Below, piece after piece: positions 1 to 8,270 of a stretch of 64,000 nucleotides of DNA (positions within the stretch are counted from its first letter, which is position 1; every line of letters starts with the position of its first letter). The position numbers were made by a program, and so were the translations under genes. Under the pieces are notes generated by a model. That model was not told the origin of the DNA. It saw only the letters and a list, made by a program, of their open reading frames with translations, and ran no database searches. Source of the DNA: Neobacillus cucumis (GTDB taxonomy: Bacteria > Bacillota > Bacilli > Bacillales_B > DSM-18226); NCBI RefSeq assembly GCF_023715505.1, contig NZ_JAMBOH010000006.1, positions 62,001 through 126,000 on the forward strand, read 5' to 3'.

Positions 1-1243
1 TAAATCCAATATCCGCTATGTCGTTCATTTTCAGATGCCCAAAAATATGGAGAGCTATTATCAGGAAGCAGGACGTGCAGGCCGGGATGGGTTAGATAGT
101 GAATGTATTTTGCTTTATTCTCCTCAGGATGTTCAAGTTCAGCGTTTTCTTATCGATCAATCGAGTGATCGCGGCAGGATAACGCAAGAGTTAGAAAAGC
201 TGCAGCAAATGGCGGATTACTGCCACACGGAAAACTGTCTTCAGGAATTTATTTTAAGATATTTTGGTGAAACAGAAACAGAAAGCTGTGGGAGATGTGG
301 TAACTGCTTAGATTCAAGAAGCATGGTGGATGTAACAAAAGAGGCACAAATGGTGATGTCTTGTGTGATTCGAATGGGCCAGCGCTTTGGGAAAAATCTA
401 ACTGCCCAAGTGCTAACGGGATCAAAAAACAAAAAAGTCTCAGAGATGGGCTTTGATAAGCTGACCACTTATGGAATCATGAAGAATCAGGGTGCAAGAG
501 AAGTAGGAGAATTTATTGAATTCCTAATCTCACAAGAGTTAATTGCGATTGAGCAAGGGCAATTTCCTACCATCTTTGTCGCGCCAAAAGGCAAGGAGGT
601 CCTCCTAGGCAAGCAGCATGTCTATCGAAGAGAAGCGGTACAGGTTAAACAAGTGTCGAAAAATGATCCATTATTCGAAAGCCTGAGAGAAGTGCGCAAA
701 CAAATTGCCGAATCGGAAAATGTCCCGCCATTTGTGATTTTCTCGGATGCCGCGCTTAAAGATATGTGTGCCAAACAGCCGAAAACGAGTGAGGAATTTT
801 TACAAGTGAGCGGAGTTGGAGAGCACAAGCTGCAAAAATATGGACTGGAGTTTATTCAGGCTATACGTGTGTTTCTTGAGGAGAATCCAGAATATCAAAG
901 TGAAGAAGTACCAGCATCCAATACACCGAAAAAAACGACCAAAAAGGCTGTTCGTGACTCACATTTAGAAACGTATACCTTATATAAAGAGAACTTCTCT
1001 CTAAATGAAATTGCTGAAAAGAGGGCATTATCTCTGAAAACAGTTGAGGAACATATCATTCAGTGCGCACAGCAGGGGCTGGAGATTAACTTTACCGCAC
1101 TTATTCCCGAGGAGTATCTGCCATTACTAGAGCAGGCGGTAGCAGAAGCAGGAAGGAGCCGCTTAAAACCGATTAAGGAACTATTGCCTGAAGAAGTCAG
1201 CTACTTTATGATCAAGGCATATCTTTATTTTTTAAGTAAATAA
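1..1243 (+). CDS. recQ: ATP-dependent DNA helicase RecQ, 3' part (5' end outside window)
   Basis: The frame is open from base 2, so this is the last 413 codons of a longer gene. RecQ is a 3'-5' DNA helicase of recombinational repair. Helicase motif VI (YYQEAGRAGRDG) is near the left edge. It is followed by the four-cysteine zinc site (CHTENC, then CGRCGNC), a winged-helix RQC region, an HRDC domain (around PPFVIFSDAALKDMC) and a C-terminal helix-turn-helix extension (SLNEIAEKRALSLKTVEEH) typical of the longer RecQ form. The internal ATG at base 35 is not the true start because motif VI and the upstream frame are continuous. No clear terminator follows directly; a tandem repeat begins 60 bases on. 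Confidence 0.95.
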   Translation, partial: KSNIRYVVHFQMPKNMESYYQEAGRAGRDGLDSECILLYSPQDVQVQRFLIDQSSDRGRITQELEKLQQMADYCHTENCLQEFILRYFGETETESCGRCGNCLDSRSMVDVTKEAQMVMSCVIRMGQRFGKNLTAQVLTGSKNKKVSEMGFDKLTTYGIMKNQGAREVGEFIEFLISQELIAIEQGQFPTIFVAPKGKEVLLGKQHVYRREAVQVKQVSKNDPLFESLREVRKQIAESENVPPFVIFSDAALKDMCAKQPKTSEEFLQVSGVGEHKLQKYGLEFIQAIRVFLEENPEYQSEEVPASNTPKKTTKKAVRDSHLETYTLYKENFSLNEIAEKRALSLKTVEEHIIQCAQQGLEINFTALIPEEYLPLLEQAVAEAGRSRLKPIKELLPEEVSYFMIKAYLYFLSK

Positions 1244-1302
1244 TCAAGGCCATATTGTAATAAAGGAAAGCTATTAAAATTGGGTTAAGTTTAAGGTTAC
1301 GA

Positions 1303-1640
1303 GTGGTTTATAACCTCTGATCAGCAGTGATAGGAGTGCTACGGCAGTTGTGAGTGGTTTATAACCTCTGAAAAGCAAAAGATGGAGGTACTACGACAGA
1401 TAAGAAAGGCTCATAACCGCTGAAAAGTAAGAGATGAAGGTGCTACGACAGATAAGAGAGGTTCATAACTGCTTAAAAGTAAGAAATAAAGGCACTACGA
1501 CAGTTATGAAGATTCATAACTGTCGTAGTGCAAGAGATGGAAATACTACGGGAGTTAAGAGCATTTCATAACCCTTAAAAAGCCATTATATAAGAGCTTC
1601 GACAGTTATAATCGTTTTTATAGCCCTAGAGCAACCCAAA
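1303..1640. repeat. 52-bp degenerate tandem repeat, cluster A (about 6.5 units)
   Basis: The block ATAAC(C/T) recurs at 1310, 1361, 1413, 1465, 1516, 1568 and (as ATAGCC) 1620, a period of 51-52 bp. Each unit also carries a TGAAAAG-like block and a GGAGGTACTACGACAGTTA-like block in fixed order. Units differ by point changes, so this is an old array. One unit (1515-1535) holds a local inverted copy of the CGACAGTTATGA block. The array lies between the 3' ends of convergent recQ and the formate/nitrite channel gene. A second array with the same period and unit plan is at 60284-60600. Confidence 0.8.
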
Positions 1641-1664
1641 ATGGAGGAATCCTTGGAGTTAGGA

Positions 1665-1700
1665 GAAACCTCGCCATCTCTTGCGGCGAGGTTTTCATCT
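1665..1700. terminator. Intrinsic terminator between convergent genes
   Basis: GAAACCTCGCC (1665-1675) pairs with GGCGAGGTTTTC (1685-1696) around a 9-base loop, followed by ATCTTTT. It can serve the plus strand and, with weaker tailing, the channel gene on the minus strand. Confidence 0.7.
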
Positions 1701-1773
1701 TTTAATATTGTCGAAATGCAGATGTTTTTGTTGATATTTCCCTGGAAATTTGTCGATAAACCGGAACCATCAT

Positions 1774-2574
1774 TTAATGCCCCTGCTCCTTATCATACTC
1801 AGCTAAAAATGGCTTATTTGCATAGTAGTACATCATCGCCATAAACACAGCACCGCCAATTAAATTACCAATCGTGACCGGAACTAAATTATGTACGACC
1901 CCTGCCCAAGAAATTGTGCCTGGATGATTTAATACCAAAGCAATAGCGAACGTACACATATTAGCAATACTGTGCTCATATCCAGAAATAAAGAAACAGA
2001 ATACAAACAACATCATTGCAAACATTTTTGGACCATCTCCTTTTAATCCCATTGGAAGGAAAAAGGCCATACATACGAGCCAGTTACAAAGAATCGCTCT
2101 AAAAAATAATTGAGTTGTCGGAACTTGCATTTTTACTTCCACAACATGAAGTAAAAAGCCGTTCACAGATGAATCTGCATAAAGTCCAGTAGTAAAAATA
2201 ATAAAGGCAAACACGGCAGCTCCCAAGATATTACCAAAGTAACTACAAATCCATAGTTTGATGACATCGACCCAAGCCATTTTCTTACGGAGTGCTGCAT
2301 AGGTGTAATAAAATGTATTGCCCGTAAATAAATCACCGCCTCCATATGCTATTAAAATAATAGCTGCTCCAAAGGTAAGAGCTGCCATTGGATAGGCAAA
2401 CGGGGAATCTTTTAGATAGAAAAAGTTCCCTGTCTTAAAGGCAACAATAACGCCAAAGCCGATAAACATACTCGCAAGCATTGCCCGTAATAGGTAGCGA
2501 AGGATGCTTTGACGGAATATTTTAACCTTTTTTAAAGCGAGCTTTTCCGCTTCACTTAAAGGCTGCATTTCCAT
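1774..2574 (-). CDS. Formate/nitrite transporter family channel (FocA/NirC type)
   Basis: A 266-aa six-helix channel of the FNT family, which moves formate, nitrite or related small anions across the membrane. Family marks are GGGDLFTGN (about residue 75) and the stretch NWLVCMAFFLP ... GYEHSIANM with the pore region. The open frame runs upstream to 2673, but the ATG at 2574 is the better start: it has GGTGG eight bases upstream and gives MEMQPLSEAEK, the usual short cytoplasmic N-terminus. The substrate cannot be told from sequence. The gene stands alone; nitrite export would fit the molybdoenzyme cluster further along, but that is inference. Confidence 0.88.
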   Translation of the reverse strand: MEMQPLSEAEKLALKKVKIFRQSILRYLLRAMLASMFIGFGVIVAFKTGNFFYLKDSPFAYPMAALTFGAAIILIAYGGGDLFTGNTFYYTYAALRKKMAWVDVIKLWICSYFGNILGAAVFAFIIFTTGLYADSSVNGFLLHVVEVKMQVPTTQLFFRAILCNWLVCMAFFLPMGLKGDGPKMFAMMLFVFCFFISGYEHSIANMCTFAIALVLNHPGTISWAGVVHNLVPVTIGNLIGGAVFMAMMYYYANKPFLAEYDKEQGH

Positions 2575-2774
2575 GTAAATTACCACCATTCTAACGTTTA
2601 ATATTATCTGTATATTGTAAACGAAAGGGGTCAGGATATGTATATTTTTGGCGAATTTTCCTTGAATAGACACAATTACTGTAACATAAAATTTGTTAAC
2701 ACTTAAAACAACCCATTATTCTAGAAATCAGCTATAATAAAAAGGTTTTGAAGATTGATTTTTAAGGAGTTCAA

Positions 2775-3893
2775 ATGTTGACTAGAAAACAAATCACCCC
2801 AAAATATGATCCATGGGAAGCTTATTTAGACATTGAGGAGTATGGGAAGCCGCTGCTTTCGAATATTGAATTCACCACGACAACCCTATGTAATATGCGC
2901 TGTGAACACTGTGCAGTTGGCTATACATTACAGCCAAAAGACCCAGACGCACTGCCGCTTGATCTGTTATTAAAAAGATTGGATGAAATTCCGTCATTGC
3001 GTTCATTAAGTATTACTGGCGGAGAACCGATGCTCTCCTTATCCTCGGTAAAAAATTATGTTGTACCAGTATTAAAGTACGCTCATGAGCGTGGTGTCCG
3101 AACACAAATTAATTCCAACTTAACCCTTGAATTAGGACGTTATGAGCTCATTGTCCCTTATTTAGATGTTTTACATATTTCGCATAACTGGGGCACAGTG
3201 GATGATTTTGCCCAGGGCGGTTTTGCAAGGATGGAGAGAAAGCCCGATTTCAAACAACGAGAAGCCTATTTTACGAGAATGATAGAAAACAGCCGTGAAC
3301 TTGTGAAAGCGGGAATCATGGTATCCGCAGAAACCATGTTAAACAAGCGGACTCTTCCGCACTTAGAGAAAATTCACCGGCAAATTGTTGAAGAGATGTT
3401 ATGTCAACGGCATGAGGTCCATCCTATGTATCCAAGTGATTTTGCCAGCAGCCTTGAAACTCTTTCATTAGGGGAGATTAGGGAGGCTATTCATCATTTA
3501 TTAGATGTTCGGGATGAAAATGTCTGGATGCTGTTTGGGACACTGCCATTTTATGCGTGCAGTAAGAAAGAAGAGGACCTAGCGCTTCTAAAAAGACTTT
3601 ATGACAGTAAGAATGTCACCGTAAGAAACGATCCAGATGGCCGTTCTCGATTAAATGTGAACATTTTTACTGGAGACATCATAGTTACGGATTTCGGTGA
3701 TACACCACCACTTGGAAATATTCAAACAGACGATTTAATATCGGCCTATGACAGTTGGCAATCCTCTAACATTGCAAAAGAATTAAGTTGTCATTGTCCG
3801 GCTGTGTCCTGTCTAGGACCTAATATCTTAGTAAAGAATAGTTATTATCAAGATATGGATTTTGCTACACAGAAAGCAACTATAATAAAGTAA
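2775..3893 (+). CDS. yfkAB: Radical SAM protein YfkAB with CxCxxxxC motif
   Basis: A 372-aa radical SAM protein. The [4Fe-4S] SAM-cluster motif CNMRCEHC (CxxxCxxC) is at about residues 39-46, followed by the glycine-rich SITGGEPML. Near the C-terminus is a second cysteine set, CHCPAVSC (CxCxxxxC), which defines the YfkAB family. The gene is a single intact frame. The start has AAGGAGT six bases upstream. The substrate is not known. It is followed by two hairpins, so it is probably monocistronic. Confidence 0.9.
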   Translation: MLTRKQITPKYDPWEAYLDIEEYGKPLLSNIEFTTTTLCNMRCEHCAVGYTLQPKDPDALPLDLLLKRLDEIPSLRSLSITGGEPMLSLSSVKNYVVPVLKYAHERGVRTQINSNLTLELGRYELIVPYLDVLHISHNWGTVDDFAQGGFARMERKPDFKQREAYFTRMIENSRELVKAGIMVSAETMLNKRTLPHLEKIHRQIVEEMLCQRHEVHPMYPSDFASSLETLSLGEIREAIHHLLDVRDENVWMLFGTLPFYACSKKEEDLALLKRLYDSKNVTVRNDPDGRSRLNVNIFTGDIIVTDFGDTPPLGNIQTDDLISAYDSWQSSNIAKELSCHCPAVSCLGPNILVKNSYYQDMDFATQKATIIK

Positions 3894-3911
3894 TAGGAAA
3901 AAATAGTGTTA

Positions 3912-3957
3912 GGAAGGCTAAAAAAGGGAGGTATGGTCCTTTTTTTGGCCTTCCCTA
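3912..3957 (+). terminator. Intrinsic terminator after yfkAB
   Basis: GGAAGGC (3912-3918) plus an A-rich arm pairs with a T-rich arm plus GGCCTTCC (3947-3954), a long stem enclosing a short loop, 19 bases after the stop codon. Confidence 0.7.
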
Positions 3958-3970
3958 TTTTATAGCATTA

Positions 3971-3998
3971 GGTTAACCAGTCTTCTGGTTGACCTTTT
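3971..3998 (+). terminator. Second hairpin with T-run
   Basis: GGTTAACCAG and CTGGTTGACC enclose TCTT and are followed by TTTTCT. This gives a compact terminator-like hairpin 14 bases after the previous one. Confidence 0.6.
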
Positions 3999-4114
3999 CT
4001 ATTGTTATGGTTTAACGGCTACAGCTGGCTTCTTAAAAAATCTCACATTCTACTATGTAAAGGATGATAAAATCAAGACTAAGAAAGTGATTTAGGATGG
4101 AGAGTGGCACAGAC

Positions 4115-5038
4115 ATGAAGATATTAACAGTTGAAAACTTAGTTCGAAAATTTTCTTTGAAAATATTGGCTGGAGAAAATCAATTACAACAAACCATTAC
4201 ACAATCCCGATCTCATCGTCCGGGTTTAGAATTCGTGGGACACTTTGATTTTTTTCCAACTGAACGTGTTCAAATACTAGGAAGAAAGGAAATTACTTAT
4301 TTACATAAGTTAAGCATTGAGGAGCGTAAGATACGAATAGGTAATATCGTTAAATACCATCCTCCATGCTTTATCGTTACAGCAGGACAGGAAGGTCTAA
4401 CGTATTTAACACAGTATTGTCTTGAAGAGGGAATCCCGTTGTTATGTACGTTAGAGCCTCAAACGACTTCTGAATTTATTATGAAGCTTGATGCATATAT
4501 GGTAAAAAAATTAGCGCCAGAAATCGCCGTCCACGGGGTATGTATTAATGTATATGGAATGGGCATTTTACTTCGGGGAAAATCAGGTATCGGCAAAAGT
4601 GAAATTGCACACACAATGATTGGCAGAGGTCATAGGCTTGTGGCTGATGATATTGTTGTATTAAAAAAGCTTAGTCCACGAACCATTCTTGCCACACATG
4701 ATGGGAAAACGAAGGAATTTCTTGCCTTGCGAAGTGTGGGACTATTGAATGTGGTCCGCCTATATGGGAGAAAAGCTTTTCAGGATGAGACGAGAATCGC
4801 ACTCGATATTGAATTGACCAAATGGCAAAAAGATTCCCTCCATAATGAATTGGATCACGAATCTAGATTTACGGAATATATGGACGTTCGAATCCCTCAT
4901 ATTGAAATTCAGCTGCAACCTGGCCGTGATGTTGCGGGGTTGATTGAAGCCGCGGCTAATAACTGGCTTTTGAAGCAGGAAGGATACAGTGCTGCAGAAG
5001 AGTTTATGAGACGGCTGGAATCTGATGTAAGCTTGTAA
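4115..5038 (+). CDS. Divergent HPr kinase/phosphorylase (HprK) paralogue
   Basis: A 307-aa protein matching the full length of HprK, which phosphorylates Ser46 of HPr and controls carbon catabolite repression. Conserved: the His-Gly (AVHGV), the Walker A loop (RGKSGIGKSE, about residues 154-163) and the GHRLVADD motif with the catalytic Asp. Not conserved: the family signature LEIRGLGIINV reads LALRSVGLLNV, and the YDRLG loop linked to phosphorylase action is missing (ELDHES instead). Canonical hprK of Bacillus lies beside lgt, which is not seen here. I infer a second copy, perhaps with kinase but altered phosphorylase activity. ATG at 4115 is preferred over 4097 because it gives the family's usual N-terminus (MKILTVENLVRKF). 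Confidence 0.82.
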   Translation: MKILTVENLVRKFSLKILAGENQLQQTITQSRSHRPGLEFVGHFDFFPTERVQILGRKEITYLHKLSIEERKIRIGNIVKYHPPCFIVTAGQEGLTYLTQYCLEEGIPLLCTLEPQTTSEFIMKLDAYMVKKLAPEIAVHGVCINVYGMGILLRGKSGIGKSEIAHTMIGRGHRLVADDIVVLKKLSPRTILATHDGKTKEFLALRSVGLLNVVRLYGRKAFQDETRIALDIELTKWQKDSLHNELDHESRFTEYMDVRIPHIEIQLQPGRDVAGLIEAAANNWLLKQEGYSAAEEFMRRLESDVSL

Positions 5039-5040
5039 AA

Positions 5041-5293
5041 ACAAATACATCTCAGCCATCATTGGATCGGACCCTAAAACAGGTGAAATGCCAGAAAGAG
5101 TCGAAGACGAAGTGGCCAATCTTTTTCATTACTGAGAGAGATCATGGAGCTTGCCGGAGGAACGACCGATGATATTGCATATTTAAGTGTTTCATCAACG
5201 GACCGTGAATATGATCGCCCTGCAAGACATACCAGTGTTAAAAATCTAAGGGAAGGCCTTAGAGTACAAATTGAAATGACCGCTGTCTTGTAA
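5041..5293 (+). pseudogene. RidA (YjgF/YER057c) family remnant, frameshifted and deleted
   Basis: In one frame bases 5043-5132 read YISAIIGSDPKTGEMPERV then EDEVANLFHY before a stop. After a one-base frame change (from about 5135) the sequence reads REIMELAGGTTDDIAYLSV, then TDREYDRPARHTSVKNL, then REGLRVQIEMTAVL and a stop at 5291. These are the middle and C-terminal parts of a RidA imine deaminase. There is no start codon, the N-terminal third is gone, and residues between DREY and DRPARHTS appear deleted. It begins directly after the HprK-like stop. Confidence 0.75.
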
Positions 5294-5380
5294 CAAAAAA
5301 ATACTTATTGAAGTAAGGCTACTTTTTATAGATACAAGTCAATAAGTTTCTTAAAATTACTTAAAATAAAAATATCTTTA

Positions 5381-5409
5381 AGAGACATTAATTCTGTCTC
5401 TTTTTTTTG
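5381..5409 (+). terminator. Intrinsic terminator
   Basis: AGAGACA pairs with TGTCTCT around TTAATTC, followed by a run of eight T. It closes the HprK-like/RidA-remnant transcript. Confidence 0.75.
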
Positions 5410-5445
5410 CAGTTTGGAACAATAAAAGGATGAGGAGGGAAGTTA

Positions 5446-5676
5446 ATGGACCATATTGAAGCATTTTTACGAAGCAAGAATTGGCTTGATACCGATTTAG
5501 ACTCAAGGTATATCAACGTCAACCACCCCTATGCTATCCTTGTTTCGGAGGATGAGGGACAAGTTACTCTGAGAGGGAATTCTGGCATAGACAATGGCCA
5601 GAATGGTGAAGAGATTTTTACTTTCACCTCTTTGAATGAGCTCCAGGAATGGTTTGAAGACAATATTGGAGAGTAG
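5446..5676 (+). CDS. Small acidic hypothetical protein, 76 aa
   Basis: A 76-aa acidic, soluble protein with no signal or membrane segment; I do not recognise the family. A GGAGG-type ribosome site (GAGGAGGGA) sits a few bases before the ATG, and the gene is bounded by terminators on both sides, so it is a stand-alone transcription unit. The C-terminus (SLNELQEWFEDNIGE) is probably helical. Function unknown. Confidence 0.7.
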   Translation: MDHIEAFLRSKNWLDTDLDSRYINVNHPYAILVSEDEGQVTLRGNSGIDNGQNGEEIFTFTSLNELQEWFEDNIGE

Positions 5677-5706
5677 AGACGGGACATTTGCACCCGTCTC
5701 TTTTCT
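5676..5706 (+). terminator. Intrinsic terminator
   Basis: GAGACGGG (5676-5683) pairs with CCCGTCTC (5693-5700), followed by TTTTC. The stem starts in the stop codon of the preceding small gene. Confidence 0.85.
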
Positions 5707-5746
5707 TAATCGGAAGGGCCTCTTAAATTATTTTGTTGTGGAAAAT

Positions 5747-5788
5747 GAAAAAAATATTTTGTTTAGCAAGTAAACAAAATATTTTTTC
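5747..5788. promoter_or_regulatory. Long A/T palindrome upstream of gntP, candidate operator
   Basis: The left arm 5747-5765 (GAAAAAAATATTTTGTTTA) and right arm 5771-5788 are near-perfect inverted copies around GCAAG. The core resembles the GAAAAAATATTTTTTC palindrome at the gnd and gntK promoters. I infer a binding site for the RpiR-type regulator encoded next door. Confidence 0.55.
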
Positions 5789-5798
5789 AAAATAAATG

Positions 5799-5827
5799 TT
5801 GAAATAAAAAATTTTTTTTCGTATAAT
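5799..5827 (+). promoter_or_regulatory. Sigma-A promoter of gntP
   Basis: TTGAAA (5799-5804), a spacer of exactly 17 bases, then TATAAT (5822-5827). Confidence 0.75.
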
Positions 5828-5836
5828 CATTTTTGT

Positions 5837-5850
5837 TGGAAGTGCTTTCA
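5837..5850 (+). promoter_or_regulatory. cre-like site (CcpA) just downstream of the gntP promoter
   Basis: TGGAAGTGCTTTCA fits the catabolite-responsive element consensus at about 12 of 14 positions (the central CG is TG). It lies about 10 bases after the -10 box, where CcpA would block transcription. Confidence 0.5.
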
Positions 5851-5897
5851 TGGTAATTCTACAAAAATCGATTAAAACTTAGAGGGGTGGCAATCAA

Positions 5898-7229
5898 ATG
5901 AATGCCTATTTATTATTCATAACACTTGTTTCAATTGTTATTGTTATTTTGGGAGTTTCATTGTTTAAGTGGCATGCGTTTATTAGTTTAACAGTAGCAG
6001 GATTATTCTTGGCGATTATGTCAGGATTAGGATTAGATAAAATTGTTGCCGCTTATGAAACAGGAGTCGGCGGTACATTAGGGCACTTAGTCGGTATCTT
6101 GGCTTTGGGAACAATTCTAGGAAAAATGTTGTCTGAATCTGGAGCAGGTTTACAAATAGCTAATTTCTTCATAAAAGTATTTGGTGAGAAGAAACTGCCT
6201 TGGGCCATGTTTCTTTCAGGGTTCGTCATTGGGATCCCGGTCTTCTTTGAAGTCGGAATTTTAATTTTATTACCGCTTGTTATTTCAATTCAAAAAGCAT
6301 CTAAGCAAAATATCTTATTAATTGGATTACCGGCGATTGCAGGTTTATCGATTGTACACGGACTTGTCCCTCCGCACCCTGGTGCAATTGCGGCTATAGG
6401 GCTTTATGGGGCAAACCTTGGTAAGGTATTACTTTACTCATTAATCATTGCGATTCCGGCGGGAATCATCGGCGGACCATTATTTGCTAAATTTATCAAC
6501 AAGCGTGTCGTACCGGTTGGTGAACCAGAATTAGTACGTGTTGATGACAATAAAGACAAAAAGTCATTACCAAGTGTAGGTGTATCTTTCCTTACTATCT
6601 TAATGCCAGTTATCTTAATGGTTTTAGGAACAGCCGCACCGTATTTACCTGTACCAGCTGGTTTTGAGAAGTTCTTAGTATTTATCGGTAGTCCAATCAT
6701 TGCGTTATTGATTTCATGTTTCTTTGCCTTTTATTTCTTAGGCTTCCGTCAGGGAATCGATAAAAACACAATTAAGAATTTCACAGAGGAATGTATTTTA
6801 CCAGTTGGTTCTATTCTATTAATAATCGGTGCCGGCGGTGGATTTAAACAGATCCTTATTGAAAGCGGAGTAGCGAAGGTTATTGCGTCTATGTCTGAAG
6901 GAATGTCATTATCTCCACTTGTATTAGCCTTCTTAATTGCCGGTTTAATTCGAATTGCAACTGGTTCGGCAACGGTATCTTTAACAACTGCTGCTGGAAT
7001 TGTGGCACCAATCGTAGCTAATATGTCAGGTGTTAATTTAGAATTACTTGTTATCGCCACAGGAGCAGGTTCGTTAATGTTTTCTCATGTTAACGATGCA
7101 GGTTTCTGGATGGTGAAAGAATATTTGGGTCTTTCCATTCAAGAAACATTTAAAACGTGGACTGTACTGGAAACGATTTTATCCTTCATTGCATTTGCAG
7201 GTGCACTTATTCTTAATATTTTTGTATAA
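5898..7229 (+). CDS. gntP: Gluconate permease GntP
   Basis: A 443-aa, very hydrophobic permease of the GntP family (gluconate:H+ symporters), with about 12 membrane segments. Family features are the early LGTILGKMLSESGAG, the PVFFEVGI region, HGLVPPHPG (about residue 153) and the C-terminal VNDAGFWMVKEY. GGGGTGG lies seven bases before the ATG. It has its own promoter with a palindrome and a cre-like site upstream. The neighbours gnd, gntK and an RpiR-type regulator make gluconate the most likely substrate. Confidence 0.93.
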   Translation: MNAYLLFITLVSIVIVILGVSLFKWHAFISLTVAGLFLAIMSGLGLDKIVAAYETGVGGTLGHLVGILALGTILGKMLSESGAGLQIANFFIKVFGEKKLPWAMFLSGFVIGIPVFFEVGILILLPLVISIQKASKQNILLIGLPAIAGLSIVHGLVPPHPGAIAAIGLYGANLGKVLLYSLIIAIPAGIIGGPLFAKFINKRVVPVGEPELVRVDDNKDKKSLPSVGVSFLTILMPVILMVLGTAAPYLPVPAGFEKFLVFIGSPIIALLISCFFAFYFLGFRQGIDKNTIKNFTEECILPVGSILLIIGAGGGFKQILIESGVAKVIASMSEGMSLSPLVLAFLIAGLIRIATGSATVSLTTAAGIVAPIVANMSGVNLELLVIATGAGSLMFSHVNDAGFWMVKEYLGLSIQETFKTWTVLETILSFIAFAGALILNIFV

Positions 7230-7235
7230 AAATAG

Positions 7236-7264
7236 GAGGATGGCCTTATTAGGTCATCCTCTCT
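7236..7264. terminator. Bidirectional hairpin between gntP and the RpiR-type gene
   Basis: GAGGATG-G-CCT and AGG-T-CATCCTC pair around TATT (7236-7261). It separates the convergent gntP and regulator genes. Confidence 0.6.
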
Positions 7265-7276
7265 CTATATCTATAT

Positions 7277-8122
7277 TTATATTCTTGTATCAGAAATCGC
7301 TTCTCTTACTTTTCCAAGTGAGTGTTTTGCTTTTTCTTTATTGAGGACCATTATATTTACATAAAGTGCGTCTATAAGACTTAATTGAGCAATCCTGGAT
7401 GAGAGGGCCTCCGAACGGTATTCTGTTTCTTCAGAACTCGTATATAGAGCTACATCAGAATACTGACAAATGGGCGATTTTGGATAACTAGTAATGCCGA
7501 TCGTTTTTGCCCCATTTTTTTTAGCGGTCTTTAATATATTTAGGGTGTCTTTATTTGTCCCTGAGTGGGAGATCACTACTGCAACATCATTTTCTCTTAA
7601 TTGAGATGCCGACATGAGTTGAAAATGGGTATCTATAAATGCAAACGCTTTAATTCCTGTGCGTACAAATTTATGAAAAGCGTCCATTGCTACTACATTT
7701 GATCCGCCAGTACCATAAAATTCAACCCGGGTGGCCTTCATTAGCAGACTAACAGCATTTTGAATGGAATCGCTGTCAAGGATCTGTAAGGTGTTTTCTA
7801 ATGTTCTAATATTTGAATGAAAAATCTTATCAGCTACTGTTTTTTCATTATCGTTTTCATTGATCTCCTCATGAATCTGCTGTATGGGTTCGATAATTTC
7901 GGAAGCAAGAGCGATTTTCATTGCTTGATAACCTTTAAAACCTATCCGCTTGCAAAAGCGAAATACCGTCGCATCCGCCACTTGCAAATCTTCGGCGACT
8001 TCATTAATTGTATTATGGATAATTTTTTCAGGATTTTTTAAAATATAATCTGCAACTTTTTTTTCTTTTTCACTTAGACGTGCGTAATAAGAGCGAATCT
8101 TTCCCAAACAGTTTTGTGCCAT
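7277..8122 (-). CDS. RpiR/MurR-type transcriptional regulator (HTH + SIS)
   Basis: A 281-aa regulator. The N-terminal HTH_6/RpiR domain (about 1-75; KVADYILKNPEK ... VADATVFRFCKRIGFKGYQ) binds DNA. The SIS phosphosugar-binding domain (about 125-255; EFYGTGGSNVVAMDAF and VVISHSGTNKDTL) senses a sugar phosphate. It lies between gntP and gnd, divergent from gnd, so it probably controls gluconate use and may respond to 6-phosphogluconate. This differs from B. subtilis, where a GntR-family repressor does this job. GAGAGGA lies about nine bases before the ATG. Confidence 0.9.
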   Translation of the reverse strand: MAQNCLGKIRSYYARLSEKEKKVADYILKNPEKIIHNTINEVAEDLQVADATVFRFCKRIGFKGYQAMKIALASEIIEPIQQIHEEINENDNEKTVADKIFHSNIRTLENTLQILDSDSIQNAVSLLMKATRVEFYGTGGSNVVAMDAFHKFVRTGIKAFAFIDTHFQLMSASQLRENDVAVVISHSGTNKDTLNILKTAKKNGAKTIGITSYPKSPICQYSDVALYTSSEETEYRSEALSSRIAQLSLIDALYVNIMVLNKEKAKHSLGKVREAISDTRI

Positions 8123-8177
8123 AAAGTGATGTCCTCTCTATAAAAAATCATATCTTAAGTATAGCATGAAATTATCT

Positions 8178-8202
8178 GAAAAAATATTTTTTCACGTATA
8201 AT
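8178..8202 (+). promoter_or_regulatory. Perfect palindrome overlapping the gnd promoter
   Basis: GAAAAAATATTTTTTC (8178-8193) is a perfect 16-bp palindrome. It is followed three bases later by TATAAT (8197-8202), so a bound protein would cover the region between the -35 and -10 of gnd. Related sites lie at the gntP and gntK promoters. Confidence 0.6.
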
Positions 8203-8270
8203 TTGATTTAGGAAATAAATTTTCATATAATAAAATTATCAAGAAAAAATTATTTCGGAGGTTTTTCCAA

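Noticed and set aside
1303..1640. CRISPR array reading of the 52-bp repeats
   Set aside because: The whole unit repeats and drifts evenly; there are no constant repeats with unique spacers, and no cas genes are in the window.
1705..1756. Spo0A-box-like TTGTCGA strings
   Set aside because: They lie at the 3' end of the convergent channel gene, not near a promoter.
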